A stretch of DNA of 64,000 nucleotides from Alistipes sp. (GCA_017938765.1 JAGBAX010000021.1:1-64000), one strand, 5' to 3'; shown: positions 1 through 7,615, counted from the first letter of the stretch. Translations and numbers: made by a program. Notes: generated by a model not told the origin, from the letters alone.

Positions 1-299
1 AGGCAGTGCACGCTATGCAGAAGTCATTCAAGAGTGGTTATGGCTATAAGAAGGCAGGCGTTATCGCTACCAAGATTATTGATGAGAGGAATGTAATGCA
101 CTCCCTGTTTGAAGATACAGAGGCTATCGAGCGTGAACACAAGATAACCTCTGCATTAGATGCCATAAACTCGACCTTTGGAAAAGGGACAATCAAGTTG
201 GCAGTTCAGGGAAGCGGAAAGATTAAGACATCGAGTGAGAGCCAATCTCCACACTACACTACGCTGTGGAGCGATATCCCAAATGTAACGGTGAAATAA
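1..299 (+). CDS. umuC: UmuC-type Y-family DNA polymerase, C-terminal part (runs in from the left)
   Basis: The reading frame is open to the left edge, so only the last ~98 codons are present; the GTG at 6 is an internal codon. The visible part matches the C-terminal region of UmuC (Pol V catalytic subunit), with the stretch GKGTIKLAVQG and the closing TTLWSDIP motif before the end. UmuC carries out error-prone lesion bypass with UmuD. The catalytic palm and fingers lie outside the window. The stop codon ends one base before the stop of the convergent phage gene, so the two genes abut with no spacer. Whether this umuC is prophage cargo or host flank cannot be decided here. Confidence 0.8.
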   Translation, partial: AVHAMQKSFKSGYGYKKAGVIATKIIDERNVMHSLFEDTEAIEREHKITSALDAINSTFGKGTIKLAVQGSGKIKTSSESQSPHYTTLWSDIPNVTVK

Positions 300-1319
300 T
301 TACACCATCCACGGGTTGCGGTATGGGTCGTAGTCGTTCTGGAATGTAGCCAGTTGCCAATCGGTGACTGGCTTCTTTGTTTCATCGACCTTGCGTGGAA
401 TCTGTGGGTTAAGTCGTAGTTTGGCCGCATCGTTAAGCCACTTCATCGAGTCCTCATAATCACGCATACGCACAGCACTCACATTGTTCGGAGCAATGAG
501 TTTCGTGAGTTCATAAACTGCAAGGCGTACCATATGCTTTTTGAGGTTGTAGTTGCGTGGGTCGTGAAGCGAGAGGTTGTTGCCGAGTTCTGGCACATCA
601 GCATTAACATCGGTTTCTGGATAGAAGACACGCCTCTCATAAACTACATATTCGTGCTCCGACAACTCATAGTCGTTGTATGCTGAGTCGTAGTCAGCAA
701 TAGCACCCCAGCAGTCCGATGTTAGCGGGTCGATGTTGTTATCAAAGCCATCAAGCGTCATCAATGTATAGAACGCACCTTCATACTCTACAACAGCCCA
801 CAAAGGATAGTCAATAGGCTGCCACATAGTCGTTTCAGCCTTAATCCAGCCACCAACCATAGGAATACGAATATCATCAAACTTATAACCGTTCTCCGAC
901 AGACATAGATAGATCACGCCATTGTAGTTCACCTTGTCACCCGGATAGTAGGTGTTGAACTGCGAGTACAGTGGAACTTGCGAAGCATCGATGTTGATAT
1001 CGGCTGACTCCTCCCAATAGACCACCGATGCAGGCTTGCGGTAACCACTGATGGAGCGTATAACCTCATGTATCTGCCCATCGAAATAGATATGTACGCC
1101 TACGGGGTAAGTAATACGCCTATCATAGTCGGCAATATACTTGCCTTTGGCAAACTCTTTCTCCACCTCGTAGTTTTCAGAGAGATACTCCACAATGCTC
1201 ATCTCTGCCGACTGCTCGGCCTGAATGAATCGCTCATCATTGCCACGAGTGAGTTGCTGCAAAGCCTCCTGAGTGATGATACCCAAGTAGTCGCTATTAT
1301 TTAGAAATCTTCGATACAT
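300..1319 (-). CDS. Phage gp36/DUF1320-like head-neck protein with internal repeat modules
   Basis: The first ~55 residues (FLNNSDYLGIITQEAL, then an alpha-helical stretch ending in EYLSENYEVE) and the last ~80 (YNLKKHMVRLAVYELTKLI, then RMRDYEDSMKWLNDAAK) resemble the two halves of the short Mu gp36/DUF1320 head-completion family, usually about 140 residues. Between them, residues ~65-255 hold about four degenerate units of ~40 residues. Each has the pattern Y-x-x-G-x-x-V-x-Y-x-G-x-x-Y and most end in Trp, like CBM5/12-type chitin-binding modules. The gene lies 11 bp downstream of the terminase gene, same strand, and is probably co-transcribed. Structural virion role is inferred; the module reading is by eye. 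Confidence 0.55.
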   Translation of the reverse strand: MYRRFLNNSDYLGIITQEALQQLTRGNDERFIQAEQSAEMSIVEYLSENYEVEKEFAKGKYIADYDRRITYPVGVHIYFDGQIHEVIRSISGYRKPASVVYWEESADINIDASQVPLYSQFNTYYPGDKVNYNGVIYLCLSENGYKFDDIRIPMVGGWIKAETTMWQPIDYPLWAVVEYEGAFYTLMTLDGFDNNIDPLTSDCWGAIADYDSAYNDYELSEHEYVVYERRVFYPETDVNADVPELGNNLSLHDPRNYNLKKHMVRLAVYELTKLIAPNNVSAVRMRDYEDSMKWLNDAAKLRLNPQIPRKVDETKKPVTDWQLATFQNDYDPYRNPWMV

Positions 1320-1330
1320 ATCTATTCTGT

Positions 1331-4021
1331 TTAGTAGTTAAATCCTTCGCTTATTACCGATGTCGATACAACATACCCGTTGCCATCGCCACCGCTCTTG
1401 TATTTATACCAGCTATCACGCAGGTAGTAGCAGAGCAAGTAATCGAGGCAATCGGACAAGTGTCCGTATCGCTCATATTTCACGCCTGTTTTGGGGTCTG
1501 TGGTCTTCTGCTTGCTCTTTGTGCCATCCTCATTGCGAAGCTGGTAGATAAGATCCTGAGTGAGTTTACGGCACTTAATGTCTATCTGAATCTCCCAGCC
1601 ATTGTAGCCATCGAAAACCTCATTGACAAACTCGCATCGAGTAACCTGTGGCGGTTGCTTGCGTAGTAGTTTGACCTTTGGTCGCAGAATACCTTTGCCG
1701 AAGGTGTCCACAATGATTGTGTAGTTGTTGATGCCATCCTCATTGGTCGTTGAGCGTTGCAATCCCGATGGGTCGCCCGTAACATCTACGCCGCCGATAT
1801 GCTTATCTCGATAGAGTTTCAATCGTACCTTACGAGCAAGTGCGGGCGTGTTATTCTCCTTGTCTTCGGGCTTGCCAAGTATCTCTTCGAGGATATAAAC
1901 CTTCTTATTGTCGTAGTCTATCTGTGCCGAGAGAACCGACATCTGAGGAGCCACATTGAAGTCCCATACGGTGATTAGCGGTTTAGTCGGGTCGTAGGCC
2001 TTCTCTTTGAGGTTGGTAATAAGATGCTTCGCTCCGTCAAAACGGTTATATATAGCCATATCATTTGCCTCCACAAAGTCCCAGTTGCCGTAGAGCAGAC
2101 GCTCCTTTGTTGCCTGGTCTCGGATCTTATTAAGAGCAGCCTCATAGACCTGACGGAAAGCGATGTTAGGGTTATCAAACACGGAGAATGGCACATACGC
2201 CTCACCCTCACGGCATACCACTTTATCGCCATTCTCATCCTGAACAAAGCGGCTACGCACCCAGTTGATAGTTGGGTTGGTAGTAAGCAACATTCGTGGA
2301 GTCTTGAAGGTCTCGTGGGTACGCCAACGAAGACGCGAGAAGAGTACCTCGACTGCCTTTTCAGAAATCTCCGACACCTCATCGACCATTGCGATTGTGT
2401 ACTCCGAAGAGCCAAAACGCTCAAAGTTCGGGTCAGAGGGAATGTCGGCCATCTCCTTCATAATGATAACCGAGTCGTTCCAGAATGTGAGCGTACCTTC
2501 GAGATTGTTTATCTTGTAGTTCACATCCTCCTTCAAACCCCAGTCCTTCAAGATGGTTTTGATGGTGTTCCAGGTTGATTCTTTAAGTGATTTGAGAGTT
2601 TTACGAGCCACCACAGCACGGATATTCTCGAAGCGCATACACGACGAAACGAGCCATACGCTACCAATATATGAGTTGTGTGTAACAGTAAAGTTGTCTG
2701 CCACATACAAGCCAGATGTGTCATCAACGGAGATACATCGACCTTCTTTTTTGCCTATATATTCAATATCGGTAATTCGCTTCCCTAATTCTGATGCTCC
2801 GCCGTTATAGTCATATCGACAACGATTTTTCTTTCTCGTAAGACCGACTAATTCAGGGCTCATTGTAGTTCGGATATATACATCAAAAGCATCTTTACAT
2901 CGTATATATTCTCCATTTCGCTTGTATCCTGCCTTATTCTGCTTGACAGTTGCAATACCTCCTAATGACCTAACAATAAAAGCCACATCTTCAGCTAACT
3001 GTTTGCTTGTTGTGGTATAAGACATATGCCCTCTGTTATCCACATAGCCATCGGTATCCATAAGTCCTTGCATCAACCTCTTTCGCTCATCAATTGTGGC
3101 GTATTTGTATTGTTCAGGGATAAATTTTGTGGACGAATCACAGCCGGCAATACCGAGTTCTCTTAATGATGTAACCAACACAGAGTCACGTATCACATAA
3201 CTTTTAGCAACATTATTTGGTTTCATTTGCCAATGAGACATATCATATCCACACGATGAAAACTGCTGTACAATCTCTTCATCCATTGTTGTGAACTGCA
3301 CTGTATTAGCTTCCGTAACTGTATTGGTAACGCATCCATCTCCTATGAGTGCTCCAAGTATATATGGGTCAATAGGCTTATTATGCTTGTATCTCGAACC
3401 TGATGTAAACTGAACGGGAGCACATAGGGGAATGATTAAGTTACAACCTTTATACATACCTGATTTCTTTCGTTGCATCCAGTTGTATATCATTTCGGCA
3501 GTCCATATGCGCTTATCATCTCTGTCGCCATAAGCATCTAATCGCTTTGTTCGCTTGCGACTTTGATGTAATTGCCATAAATGCTCTGACGAGCAATCGA
3601 AGTGAGTGCCATCTATAAAATGAATGCGATAGAAATCAAATTCGCCTATGGGATGCAGATAGATTACTCGTTGCTGCCCACCTGTTGTTGCTGATGTAAT
3701 TATGTCACCGACCTTTATATCTCTGATTTTTCTGAAACCAAACGGTGTACATACCATTGAATATAATAATCCGCACTTACCGCCACCTGCAGCACCGCCA
3801 CCCAAAACTAACTGAGGAAGATTCTGAGTGTGGCACTTTTTACATTGTGGCTTATACTGAGGATTTCGCTGTGAATCAAATCCAATAAGCACCTGCTCGA
3901 TCTCAGCCCCACAATGCGGGCAGTAGTTTGGTTGAAGAAGTTTCCACAACTCAAACTGCCGAGGTGAGGGGCTGAAGTCGATACGGATATTTCGCGGTGC
4001 TTTGAGTTTATTGACCGCCAT
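1331..4021 (-). CDS. terL: Phage terminase large subunit precursor, intein-containing
   Basis: 896-residue precursor of the packaging motor. Residues 34-63 hold two CxxC pairs (CPHC, CKKC), a probable zinc ribbon. The Walker A loop GGGAAGGGK-S is split after Lys82 by an intein (residues 83-449), and the extein resumes at Ser450. Walker B is MVDEVSEI (Asp547-Glu548), followed by a TTN coupling motif at 580. Nuclease acidic residues are likely Asp687 (WDFN), Asp750 (GDPSG) and Asp857/860 near the C terminus. The spliced protein would be 529 residues, a normal TerL size. Without splicing the P-loop cannot form, so packaging should depend on protein splicing. The frame is intact. The DUF5675 gene ends 3 bp upstream. 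Confidence 0.93.
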   Translation of the reverse strand: MAVNKLKAPRNIRIDFSPSPRQFELWKLLQPNYCPHCGAEIEQVLIGFDSQRNPQYKPQCKKCHTQNLPQLVLGGGAAGGGKCGLLYSMVCTPFGFRKIRDIKVGDIITSATTGGQQRVIYLHPIGEFDFYRIHFIDGTHFDCSSEHLWQLHQSRKRTKRLDAYGDRDDKRIWTAEMIYNWMQRKKSGMYKGCNLIIPLCAPVQFTSGSRYKHNKPIDPYILGALIGDGCVTNTVTEANTVQFTTMDEEIVQQFSSCGYDMSHWQMKPNNVAKSYVIRDSVLVTSLRELGIAGCDSSTKFIPEQYKYATIDERKRLMQGLMDTDGYVDNRGHMSYTTTSKQLAEDVAFIVRSLGGIATVKQNKAGYKRNGEYIRCKDAFDVYIRTTMSPELVGLTRKKNRCRYDYNGGASELGKRITDIEYIGKKEGRCISVDDTSGLYVADNFTVTHNSYIGSVWLVSSCMRFENIRAVVARKTLKSLKESTWNTIKTILKDWGLKEDVNYKINNLEGTLTFWNDSVIIMKEMADIPSDPNFERFGSSEYTIAMVDEVSEISEKAVEVLFSRLRWRTHETFKTPRMLLTTNPTINWVRSRFVQDENGDKVVCREGEAYVPFSVFDNPNIAFRQVYEAALNKIRDQATKERLLYGNWDFVEANDMAIYNRFDGAKHLITNLKEKAYDPTKPLITVWDFNVAPQMSVLSAQIDYDNKKVYILEEILGKPEDKENNTPALARKVRLKLYRDKHIGGVDVTGDPSGLQRSTTNEDGINNYTIIVDTFGKGILRPKVKLLRKQPPQVTRCEFVNEVFDGYNGWEIQIDIKCRKLTQDLIYQLRNEDGTKSKQKTTDPKTGVKYERYGHLSDCLDYLLCYYLRDSWYKYKSGGDGNGYVVSTSVISEGFNY
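2675..3775 (-). other. Intein with LAGLIDADG homing endonuclease inside terL
   Basis: This is a 367-residue in-frame insertion, precursor residues 83-449. It begins with Cys1 in a typical block A context (KVGDII about 20 residues in), has a block B-like GTHFDCSSEH, and ends in VADNFTVTHN with Ser as the +1 residue. That gives the canonical Cys...His-Asn/Ser set of a class 1 intein. Two LAGLIDADG-type helices are visible, ILGALIGDGCV and LMQGLMDTDGYV, each with its acidic residue, so the homing endonuclease may be active. Insertion is precisely between the Lys and Ser of the Walker A motif, a highly conserved site, as is usual for inteins. Boundaries were checked codon by codon. Confidence 0.93.
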
Positions 4022-4024
4022 AGA

Positions 4025-4459
4025 TTAGTAGATTTCGATGGTGATTTCCTTCTCCTTTTCGAGCAAGGCGTAGAGCTTCTTGAAGGTCGCACGAGAGTTG
4101 ATGACCTTGCCCTTAACGGAGTTCTCGCCAACGATGATGCAGCCACCAGAATCATCCTCAGTATTGCCCCAGTGAATCAGGATACCCAAGAAGTGTGGGA
4201 CACCGTGCAGATACGGCATCTTACGCTTGAACTTCGGACTATACTCCAAAGTAACCTTGTATGTACCGGTAGGAATTGCGGTGCGAGCATAGACCTTCTC
4301 CGTGCACTTGCAGGGAATCCAGCGCGAGGTATTAGGACAACTATCGGGAAGTTCACGAATGACATCCTCGATAGTATTACAGAAAAATGTGCCGTCGATA
4401 CTGAGGTCGCCGATAGTATATTTCGACCCCTTGAATTTGCGTCTTAATGATAGCTTCAT
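4025..4459 (-). CDS. DUF5675 family phage protein
   Basis: 144 residues, intact, on the same strand as terL and ending 3 bp before it. It resembles the DUF5675 family found in prophages of Bacteroidetes and Proteobacteria: an N-terminal strand pair, an IEDVIREL segment, then AIPTGTYKVTLEYSPKF, HGVPHFLGILIHWGN and SGGCIIVG. The conserved His and SGGC-type cysteine recall L,D-transpeptidase/YkuD-like catalytic sites, so a role in cell-wall processing or lysis is possible, but this is inference. No signal peptide or membrane segment is seen. Its position immediately before terL suggests one late transcript. Confidence 0.65.
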   Translation of the reverse strand: MKLSLRRKFKGSKYTIGDLSIDGTFFCNTIEDVIRELPDSCPNTSRWIPCKCTEKVYARTAIPTGTYKVTLEYSPKFKRKMPYLHGVPHFLGILIHWGNTEDDSGGCIIVGENSVKGKVINSRATFKKLYALLEKEKEITIEIY

Positions 4460-4547
4460 ACTCTTTTTATTGAAAGAGTAGAGCTATCATCGGCTAAAAG
4501 TTTATGATGAAATATGTCTTGAATGCTGCTTAATTGATTATTTGCTG

Positions 4548-4555
4548 TATCTTTG
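4548..4555 (+). promoter_or_regulatory. -7 box of the HU gene
   Basis: TATCTTTG matches the Bacteroidetes -7 consensus TAnnTTTG, 35 bp before the HU start codon. No -33 TTTG at the usual 18-21 bp spacing is obvious. Confidence 0.6.
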
Positions 4556-4590
4556 CGCCATCATTAGAAATAAACATTTAAGATACGAAT

Positions 4591-4863
4591 ATGACTAAGG
4601 CAGACATTGTAAAGGAGATTGCCGCTTCAACAGGCATTGAAAAACAGGTAGTTTTACAGGTGGTAGAGGGTTTGATGGAGACCATCAAAACTTCGATGAT
4701 TAACGGTGAGGAGGTATTCCTTCGTGGATTTGGTAGCTTTATTATTAAGCACCGTGCAGAGAAAACGGCTCGTAACATTACAAAGAACACCACGATGGTT
4801 ATTCCTGCTCACAACATTCCAGCTTTCAAACCTGCGAAGAGTTTTATTGAGAAAGTAAAGTAA
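4591..4863 (+). CDS. HU/IHF family DNA-binding protein
   Basis: 90 residues, the full length of a classic HU subunit. The N-terminal helices (MTKADIVKEIAAS) and the body motif EVFLRGFGSFIIKHR are plain. The DNA-binding arm carries ARNITKNTTMVIPAHNIPAFKP, with the intercalating Pro in the expected place, and the C terminus KSFIEKVK fits. It bends or packages DNA and may assist the nearby recombinase as an IHF-like factor; that link is inferred from position. It is the only plus-strand gene between the phage minus-strand blocks and has its own promoter. Confidence 0.92.
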   Translation: MTKADIVKEIAASTGIEKQVVLQVVEGLMETIKTSMINGEEVFLRGFGSFIIKHRAEKTARNITKNTTMVIPAHNIPAFKPAKSFIEKVK

Positions 4864-4904
4864 TCTCATAAGAGCACAAGAAAGGGGCGTCAGTGATGAT
4901 GCCC

Positions 4905-5129
4905 CTAATTCTGTACCTTATATAAAGTAGTTAGTTTGCCGTTCTCCGACTCAAATAGGAATCGTCCGTTCTTCAAGATGCACTCGTGAATCCTCTCGTC
5001 ATTCGTATCCGTCTCAAGTATCTTGTTTGCTTGGTCTGCCGAGATAATCTGCATCTCTACGCCTTGAACGGTAGCGGTAGTGGCATCCGCTGGGATAGCC
5101 ATCAACTCATCAATCAATCTTGTCTCCAT
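4905..5129 (-). CDS. Small uncharacterised phage-region protein
   Basis: 74 residues, ATG start. I do not recognise the family. It is acidic and soluble-looking, with no signal peptide or membrane segment. The fold cannot be guessed beyond an N-terminal helix (RLIDELMAIP) and alternating strands in the second half (KNGRFLFESENGKLTTLY). It lies downstream of the candidate structured RNA at 5150-5360 on the same strand, so that leader could control it. It converges with the HU gene 41 bp away. Confidence 0.55.
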   Translation of the reverse strand: METRLIDELMAIPADATTATVQGVEMQIISADQANKILETDTNDERIHECILKNGRFLFESENGKLTTLYKVQN

Positions 5130-5149
5130 ATCAATTTCTTATGCCCACA

Positions 5150-5360
5150 GTCCCATAGAGCACGATATTTGCAAAAAGAAAAGCGTGGGACATAACCTGT
5201 AGCACCGAGGTTCTGGCAAACCCATCCACAAACAAGTTAAGCCCACGCAATGGTGGGCGTCTAACTACGATGTGTGGACTAAATTGAAACCGCCAGATTT
5301 CGATGCACACAATAGCTAACGCTAATCTAATATGGTGCGGTCATAAAACCGCTTGCGAGT
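5150..5360 (-). ncRNA. Candidate structured RNA / attenuator-like leader
   Basis: No ORF covers this stretch. On the minus strand it has a hairpin at 5337-5352 (5-bp stem), a hairpin GCCCAC/GTGGGC at 5241-5258, and a longer-range 7-bp stem GCGTGGG (5242-5248) with CCCACGC (5183-5189). The long stem encloses an AACCT/AGGTT hairpin at 5194-5212 and is followed directly by a U-rich run (5182 down to 5173). The two GTGGG-containing stems share bases and exclude each other, as in attenuators; the second looks like an intrinsic terminator. It could be the structured 3' end of the histone-like transcript, a leader of the small gene at 4905-5129, or an independent RNA. No known Rfam family was recognised. 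Confidence 0.4.
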
Positions 5361-5371
5361 GTTCGAGAGAA

Positions 5372-5548
5372 TTAGTTCTTGCCGGCCTCGACAGAGACTT
5401 TGCGGAACTCCTTCATCAACTTCTCAAGCTCCAATGAAGCCTTACGAGCACGAGTTCCGGCAGCCTTGTTACCTTTCTCTACCTGCAACGCAGCATCCTT
5501 TGAGAATGCCTCGAATGCCTCATTGATTTTTGCTACCAATTCGTTCAT
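5372..5548 (-). CDS. Histone H1-like (Hc1-type) protein
   Basis: 58 residues from the ATG at 5548. It reads MNELVAKINEAF, then KGNKAAGTRARKASLELEKLMKEFRK, the pattern of the short Lys/Arg/Ala-rich histone H1-like proteins common in Bacteroidetes. A longer frame reaching 5587 is rejected as the start, because a -7 box (5576-5583) lies inside it and transcription would begin downstream. It probably binds nucleic acid non-specifically and compacts DNA. It sits just after the integrase gene on the same strand but has its own promoter. Confidence 0.75.
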   Translation of the reverse strand: MNELVAKINEAFEAFSKDAALQVEKGNKAAGTRARKASLELEKLMKEFRKVSVEAGKN

Positions 5549-5575
5549 AGTGTCTATTGTTTTAGAATTCAGGTG

Positions 5576-5583
5576 CAAAGATA
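5576..5583 (-). promoter_or_regulatory. -7 box of the histone H1-like gene
   Basis: TATCTTTG on the minus strand, 28 bp before the ATG at 5548. It settles the start choice for this gene. Confidence 0.6.
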
Positions 5584-5591
5584 ACATAAAA

Positions 5592-6869
5592 TCAGAAAAT
5601 AGACTCCATTTCGCGCTTGATTTCCTCTCTTCGGGTGTTCTTATAGTAGTGTTTGTAGATTGTCAATGGGCTATTACCAGCCATTTCTGCTACAACATAG
5701 GGATTGTTTCCTGCATCAACCATCTTCGAGATAAACGAGCCACGAGCCGAATACCAAGTTACCTTATCTTTAATACGAAGTATCTTACATATCTTTCTGA
5801 GGGTTCTGCTTACCTTTGATGATATTTCTTTTACTCTCACCATCCGTTTCTGAGATGTCGTATGCTTTGGACTAAATACAGGGAACACATAATTCTCAAA
5901 ACTCTTTCCCTTGTACTTATTCATTATGTCCCTTGCCTTTTGGAGTAAAATGGGCTTCGCAGTTTTAGGAAATTTTATTCGCTCGTATACTATTCTATCT
6001 TCTTGGATACAATCCCATGTCAGGTTACAAACATCAACATTTGCCATTCCTCCAGCATAATAGCTAAATAGAAACATGTCAAGGTGGAGTTGTTCATAGC
6101 GAGTCAAAAGCGTTCTATCAATTGCTGCAATTTTATTCATTGTCTTATATGATATAGCCTTAGATGTGGTCTCAGGCCATTTAATATCGTTACCTAGACA
6201 TAGAAATGCATCCATATTGACACCATACATTCCCATCTTGTACGCGTGGTTACATACCGCTCTGAGAAGCCTTAACTTGTGAGTCAAACCACCTCGGTTC
6301 CCATTTTTGATACCTTGTTCCTTAATCCAAAACGCAAAATCCAACAGGAACTGTTCATTAATATCGGTAAAAAAGTATGACGAAAAGGACTTGTTATACT
6401 TTTCTGATGTAAACTGGATTAGAGTCTTCTTGAGATTAGTGTAACATTTGGAAGTCTTTATGCTATCCATTATATGTCCATTCTTAATTCTCTTCTTTTC
6501 GAGATAACGCTCCTCAAAAGACTCTACCATCTGCAACACAGACTTGACGACTACCTCAGATTTAATTTGCTCTACCTCGTCAAAAGCGTGCGACAGTTGT
6601 ACGGGAGACCAATTGCGTCCCTCGATTTCCCAATCGTCGGCTTTATGATAGTATTTAGTTTTAAGGTCAAATAAGATTTTGTTCTTTGCTGTTGCTTCAG
6701 CACTTCCTACTCTGAAACTTTGCGACTTGGCGTCCCAGTCTGCCAAAAGACCTGTTACATTTACGACCTTAGTTACTCGTGGATAGTTGGACTTGAAGAA
6801 AATCATCTCCAACTTGACCATAGCGGGATCCTTGGGATTTGGCTTTCCCTTGATGTTAATAGTGTACAT
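5592..6869 (-). CDS. Tyrosine recombinase / phage integrase (SAM-like core-binding domain)
   Basis: 425 residues, complete. Residues ~1-90 form an arm-binding-like N-terminal domain, ~110-215 a SAM-like core-binding domain, and ~240-425 the catalytic domain. Arg376 (YSARGSF) and Tyr405 (TIYKHYY) are the recognisable catalytic residues. The usual first Arg position reads AGGMANVDV, the HxxR His is Tyr373, and the usual GH is GN (398-399). Such substitutions are known in Bacteroidetes integrases, so the protein may still be active. It probably catalyses integration/excision of the prophage or inversion of the adjacent inverted-repeat segment (6875-7040). It lies at the edge of the mobile region. 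Confidence 0.9.
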   Translation of the reverse strand: MYTINIKGKPNPKDPAMVKLEMIFFKSNYPRVTKVVNVTGLLADWDAKSQSFRVGSAEATAKNKILFDLKTKYYHKADDWEIEGRNWSPVQLSHAFDEVEQIKSEVVVKSVLQMVESFEERYLEKKRIKNGHIMDSIKTSKCYTNLKKTLIQFTSEKYNKSFSSYFFTDINEQFLLDFAFWIKEQGIKNGNRGGLTHKLRLLRAVCNHAYKMGMYGVNMDAFLCLGNDIKWPETTSKAISYKTMNKIAAIDRTLLTRYEQLHLDMFLFSYYAGGMANVDVCNLTWDCIQEDRIVYERIKFPKTAKPILLQKARDIMNKYKGKSFENYVFPVFSPKHTTSQKRMVRVKEISSKVSRTLRKICKILRIKDKVTWYSARGSFISKMVDAGNNPYVVAEMAGNSPLTIYKHYYKNTRREEIKREMESIF

Positions 6870-6874
6870 AAAAA

Positions 6875-7040
6875 GACAAAGTGTTAAGTTGTTACTTTAT
6901 TTTACTTGGTAGCACTAATTGGTCTTAATTTAGACTACATAGAAGACTACATGAGAAGAGTAGAATCTTCGTAAAATAAATGTTTAGACGACTTTTGTAC
7001 GGACAATCAGTCCTCAATCTAAACAACTTAACACTTTGTC
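6875..7040. repeat. Perfect 19-bp inverted repeat flanking 128 bp (possible recombinase site or invertible segment)
   Basis: GACAAAGTGTTAAGTTGTT at 6875-6893 recurs as its exact reverse complement at 7022-7040. The left copy begins 5 bp upstream of the integrase start codon. The 128 bp between the arms has no ORF but includes a 9-bp direct repeat AGACTACAT (6932-6940 and 6944-6952), like arm-type integrase sites. The arrangement suits an invertible promoter segment or an attachment region. 6870-7149 holds no gene and should contain the prophage-host junction. Confidence 0.6.
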
Positions 7041-7149
7041 AATCAATAAGTTTTGTAGAATGCTTCACTGTCCACATTCTACAGAGGGTCTAACTTGTGG
7101 ATAGCCTCTCTCCTCTAAAACTTAAAAAAATCTACCTATCAAGTATGAA

Positions 7150-7596
7150 CTACTTGTACTGAACAATCTTGCGAGCCTCCTTTGCAACGCGGTCGTCAAT
7201 GCGATAGAGTTTCTCTATCTGCATAGGCTCAATAATCTCTGCAAAAATCCACAGATACTTCTGCTTGACTGATGCAGTGTTAATGGTGTTTGACAGACGG
7301 ATAGACATCACCTTAAGAACATTCTCGTCTGTCAAATCCTCCTTCTTTACTCGCGCACCCTTATCCGACACACGACCCACAGCTTTGCGATACTCACGAT
7401 AGACTGGCTCAAAGGCTGCAAACTGAGCATCAGTAAGCTGCAACTCATCCTTAATCATCCCAAGACGAGTATTCATAAGAGCCTCAGACTTTGCCTTTGC
7501 CTCATCTTTTGAAACATCCTTCTGTGGCTGAGCATTAACATCTTGTGCAAAAAATGCCATAATAGCAAACAGCACTACATAAATCATCTTTTTCAT
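7150..7596 (-). CDS. Spy/CpxP-like periplasmic protein
   Basis: 148 residues from the ATG at 7596 (MKKMIYVV). An upstream TTG could add two residues but is unlikely. It has a signal peptide ending near QDVNAQ, then an all-helical body with one LTxxQ-type motif (LQLTDAQFAAFEPVYREYR), the hallmark of Spy/CpxP chaperone-sensor proteins. It is the last gene of an operon with an ECF sigma factor and a single-pass membrane protein, so it may report envelope stress to that module; this role is inferred. A 19-bp gap separates it from the upstream membrane-protein gene. Confidence 0.6.
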   Translation of the reverse strand: MKKMIYVVLFAIMAFFAQDVNAQPQKDVSKDEAKAKSEALMNTRLGMIKDELQLTDAQFAAFEPVYREYRKAVGRVSDKGARVKKEDLTDENVLKVMSIRLSNTINTASVKQKYLWIFAEIIEPMQIEKLYRIDDRVAKEARKIVQYK

Positions 7597-7615
7597 AATC
7601 AATAGTTTATACTGG

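Noticed and set aside
2024-2578. Plus-strand ORF of 184 codons across the terminase
   Set aside because: It is a shadow frame opposite an intact, recognisable terL and has no family features or promoter.
5372-5587. Longer histone-like ORF starting at 5587
   Set aside because: A -7 box lies within the first codons, so the transcript starts later; the family start is at 5548.
4025-6869. Diversity-generating retroelement or retron in the prophage region
   Set aside because: No reverse transcriptase gene and no template/variable repeat pair were found.
6875-7040. The inverted repeat as a terminator
   Set aside because: The arms are 128 bp apart with no T-run, and it lies upstream of the integrase start rather than after a gene.
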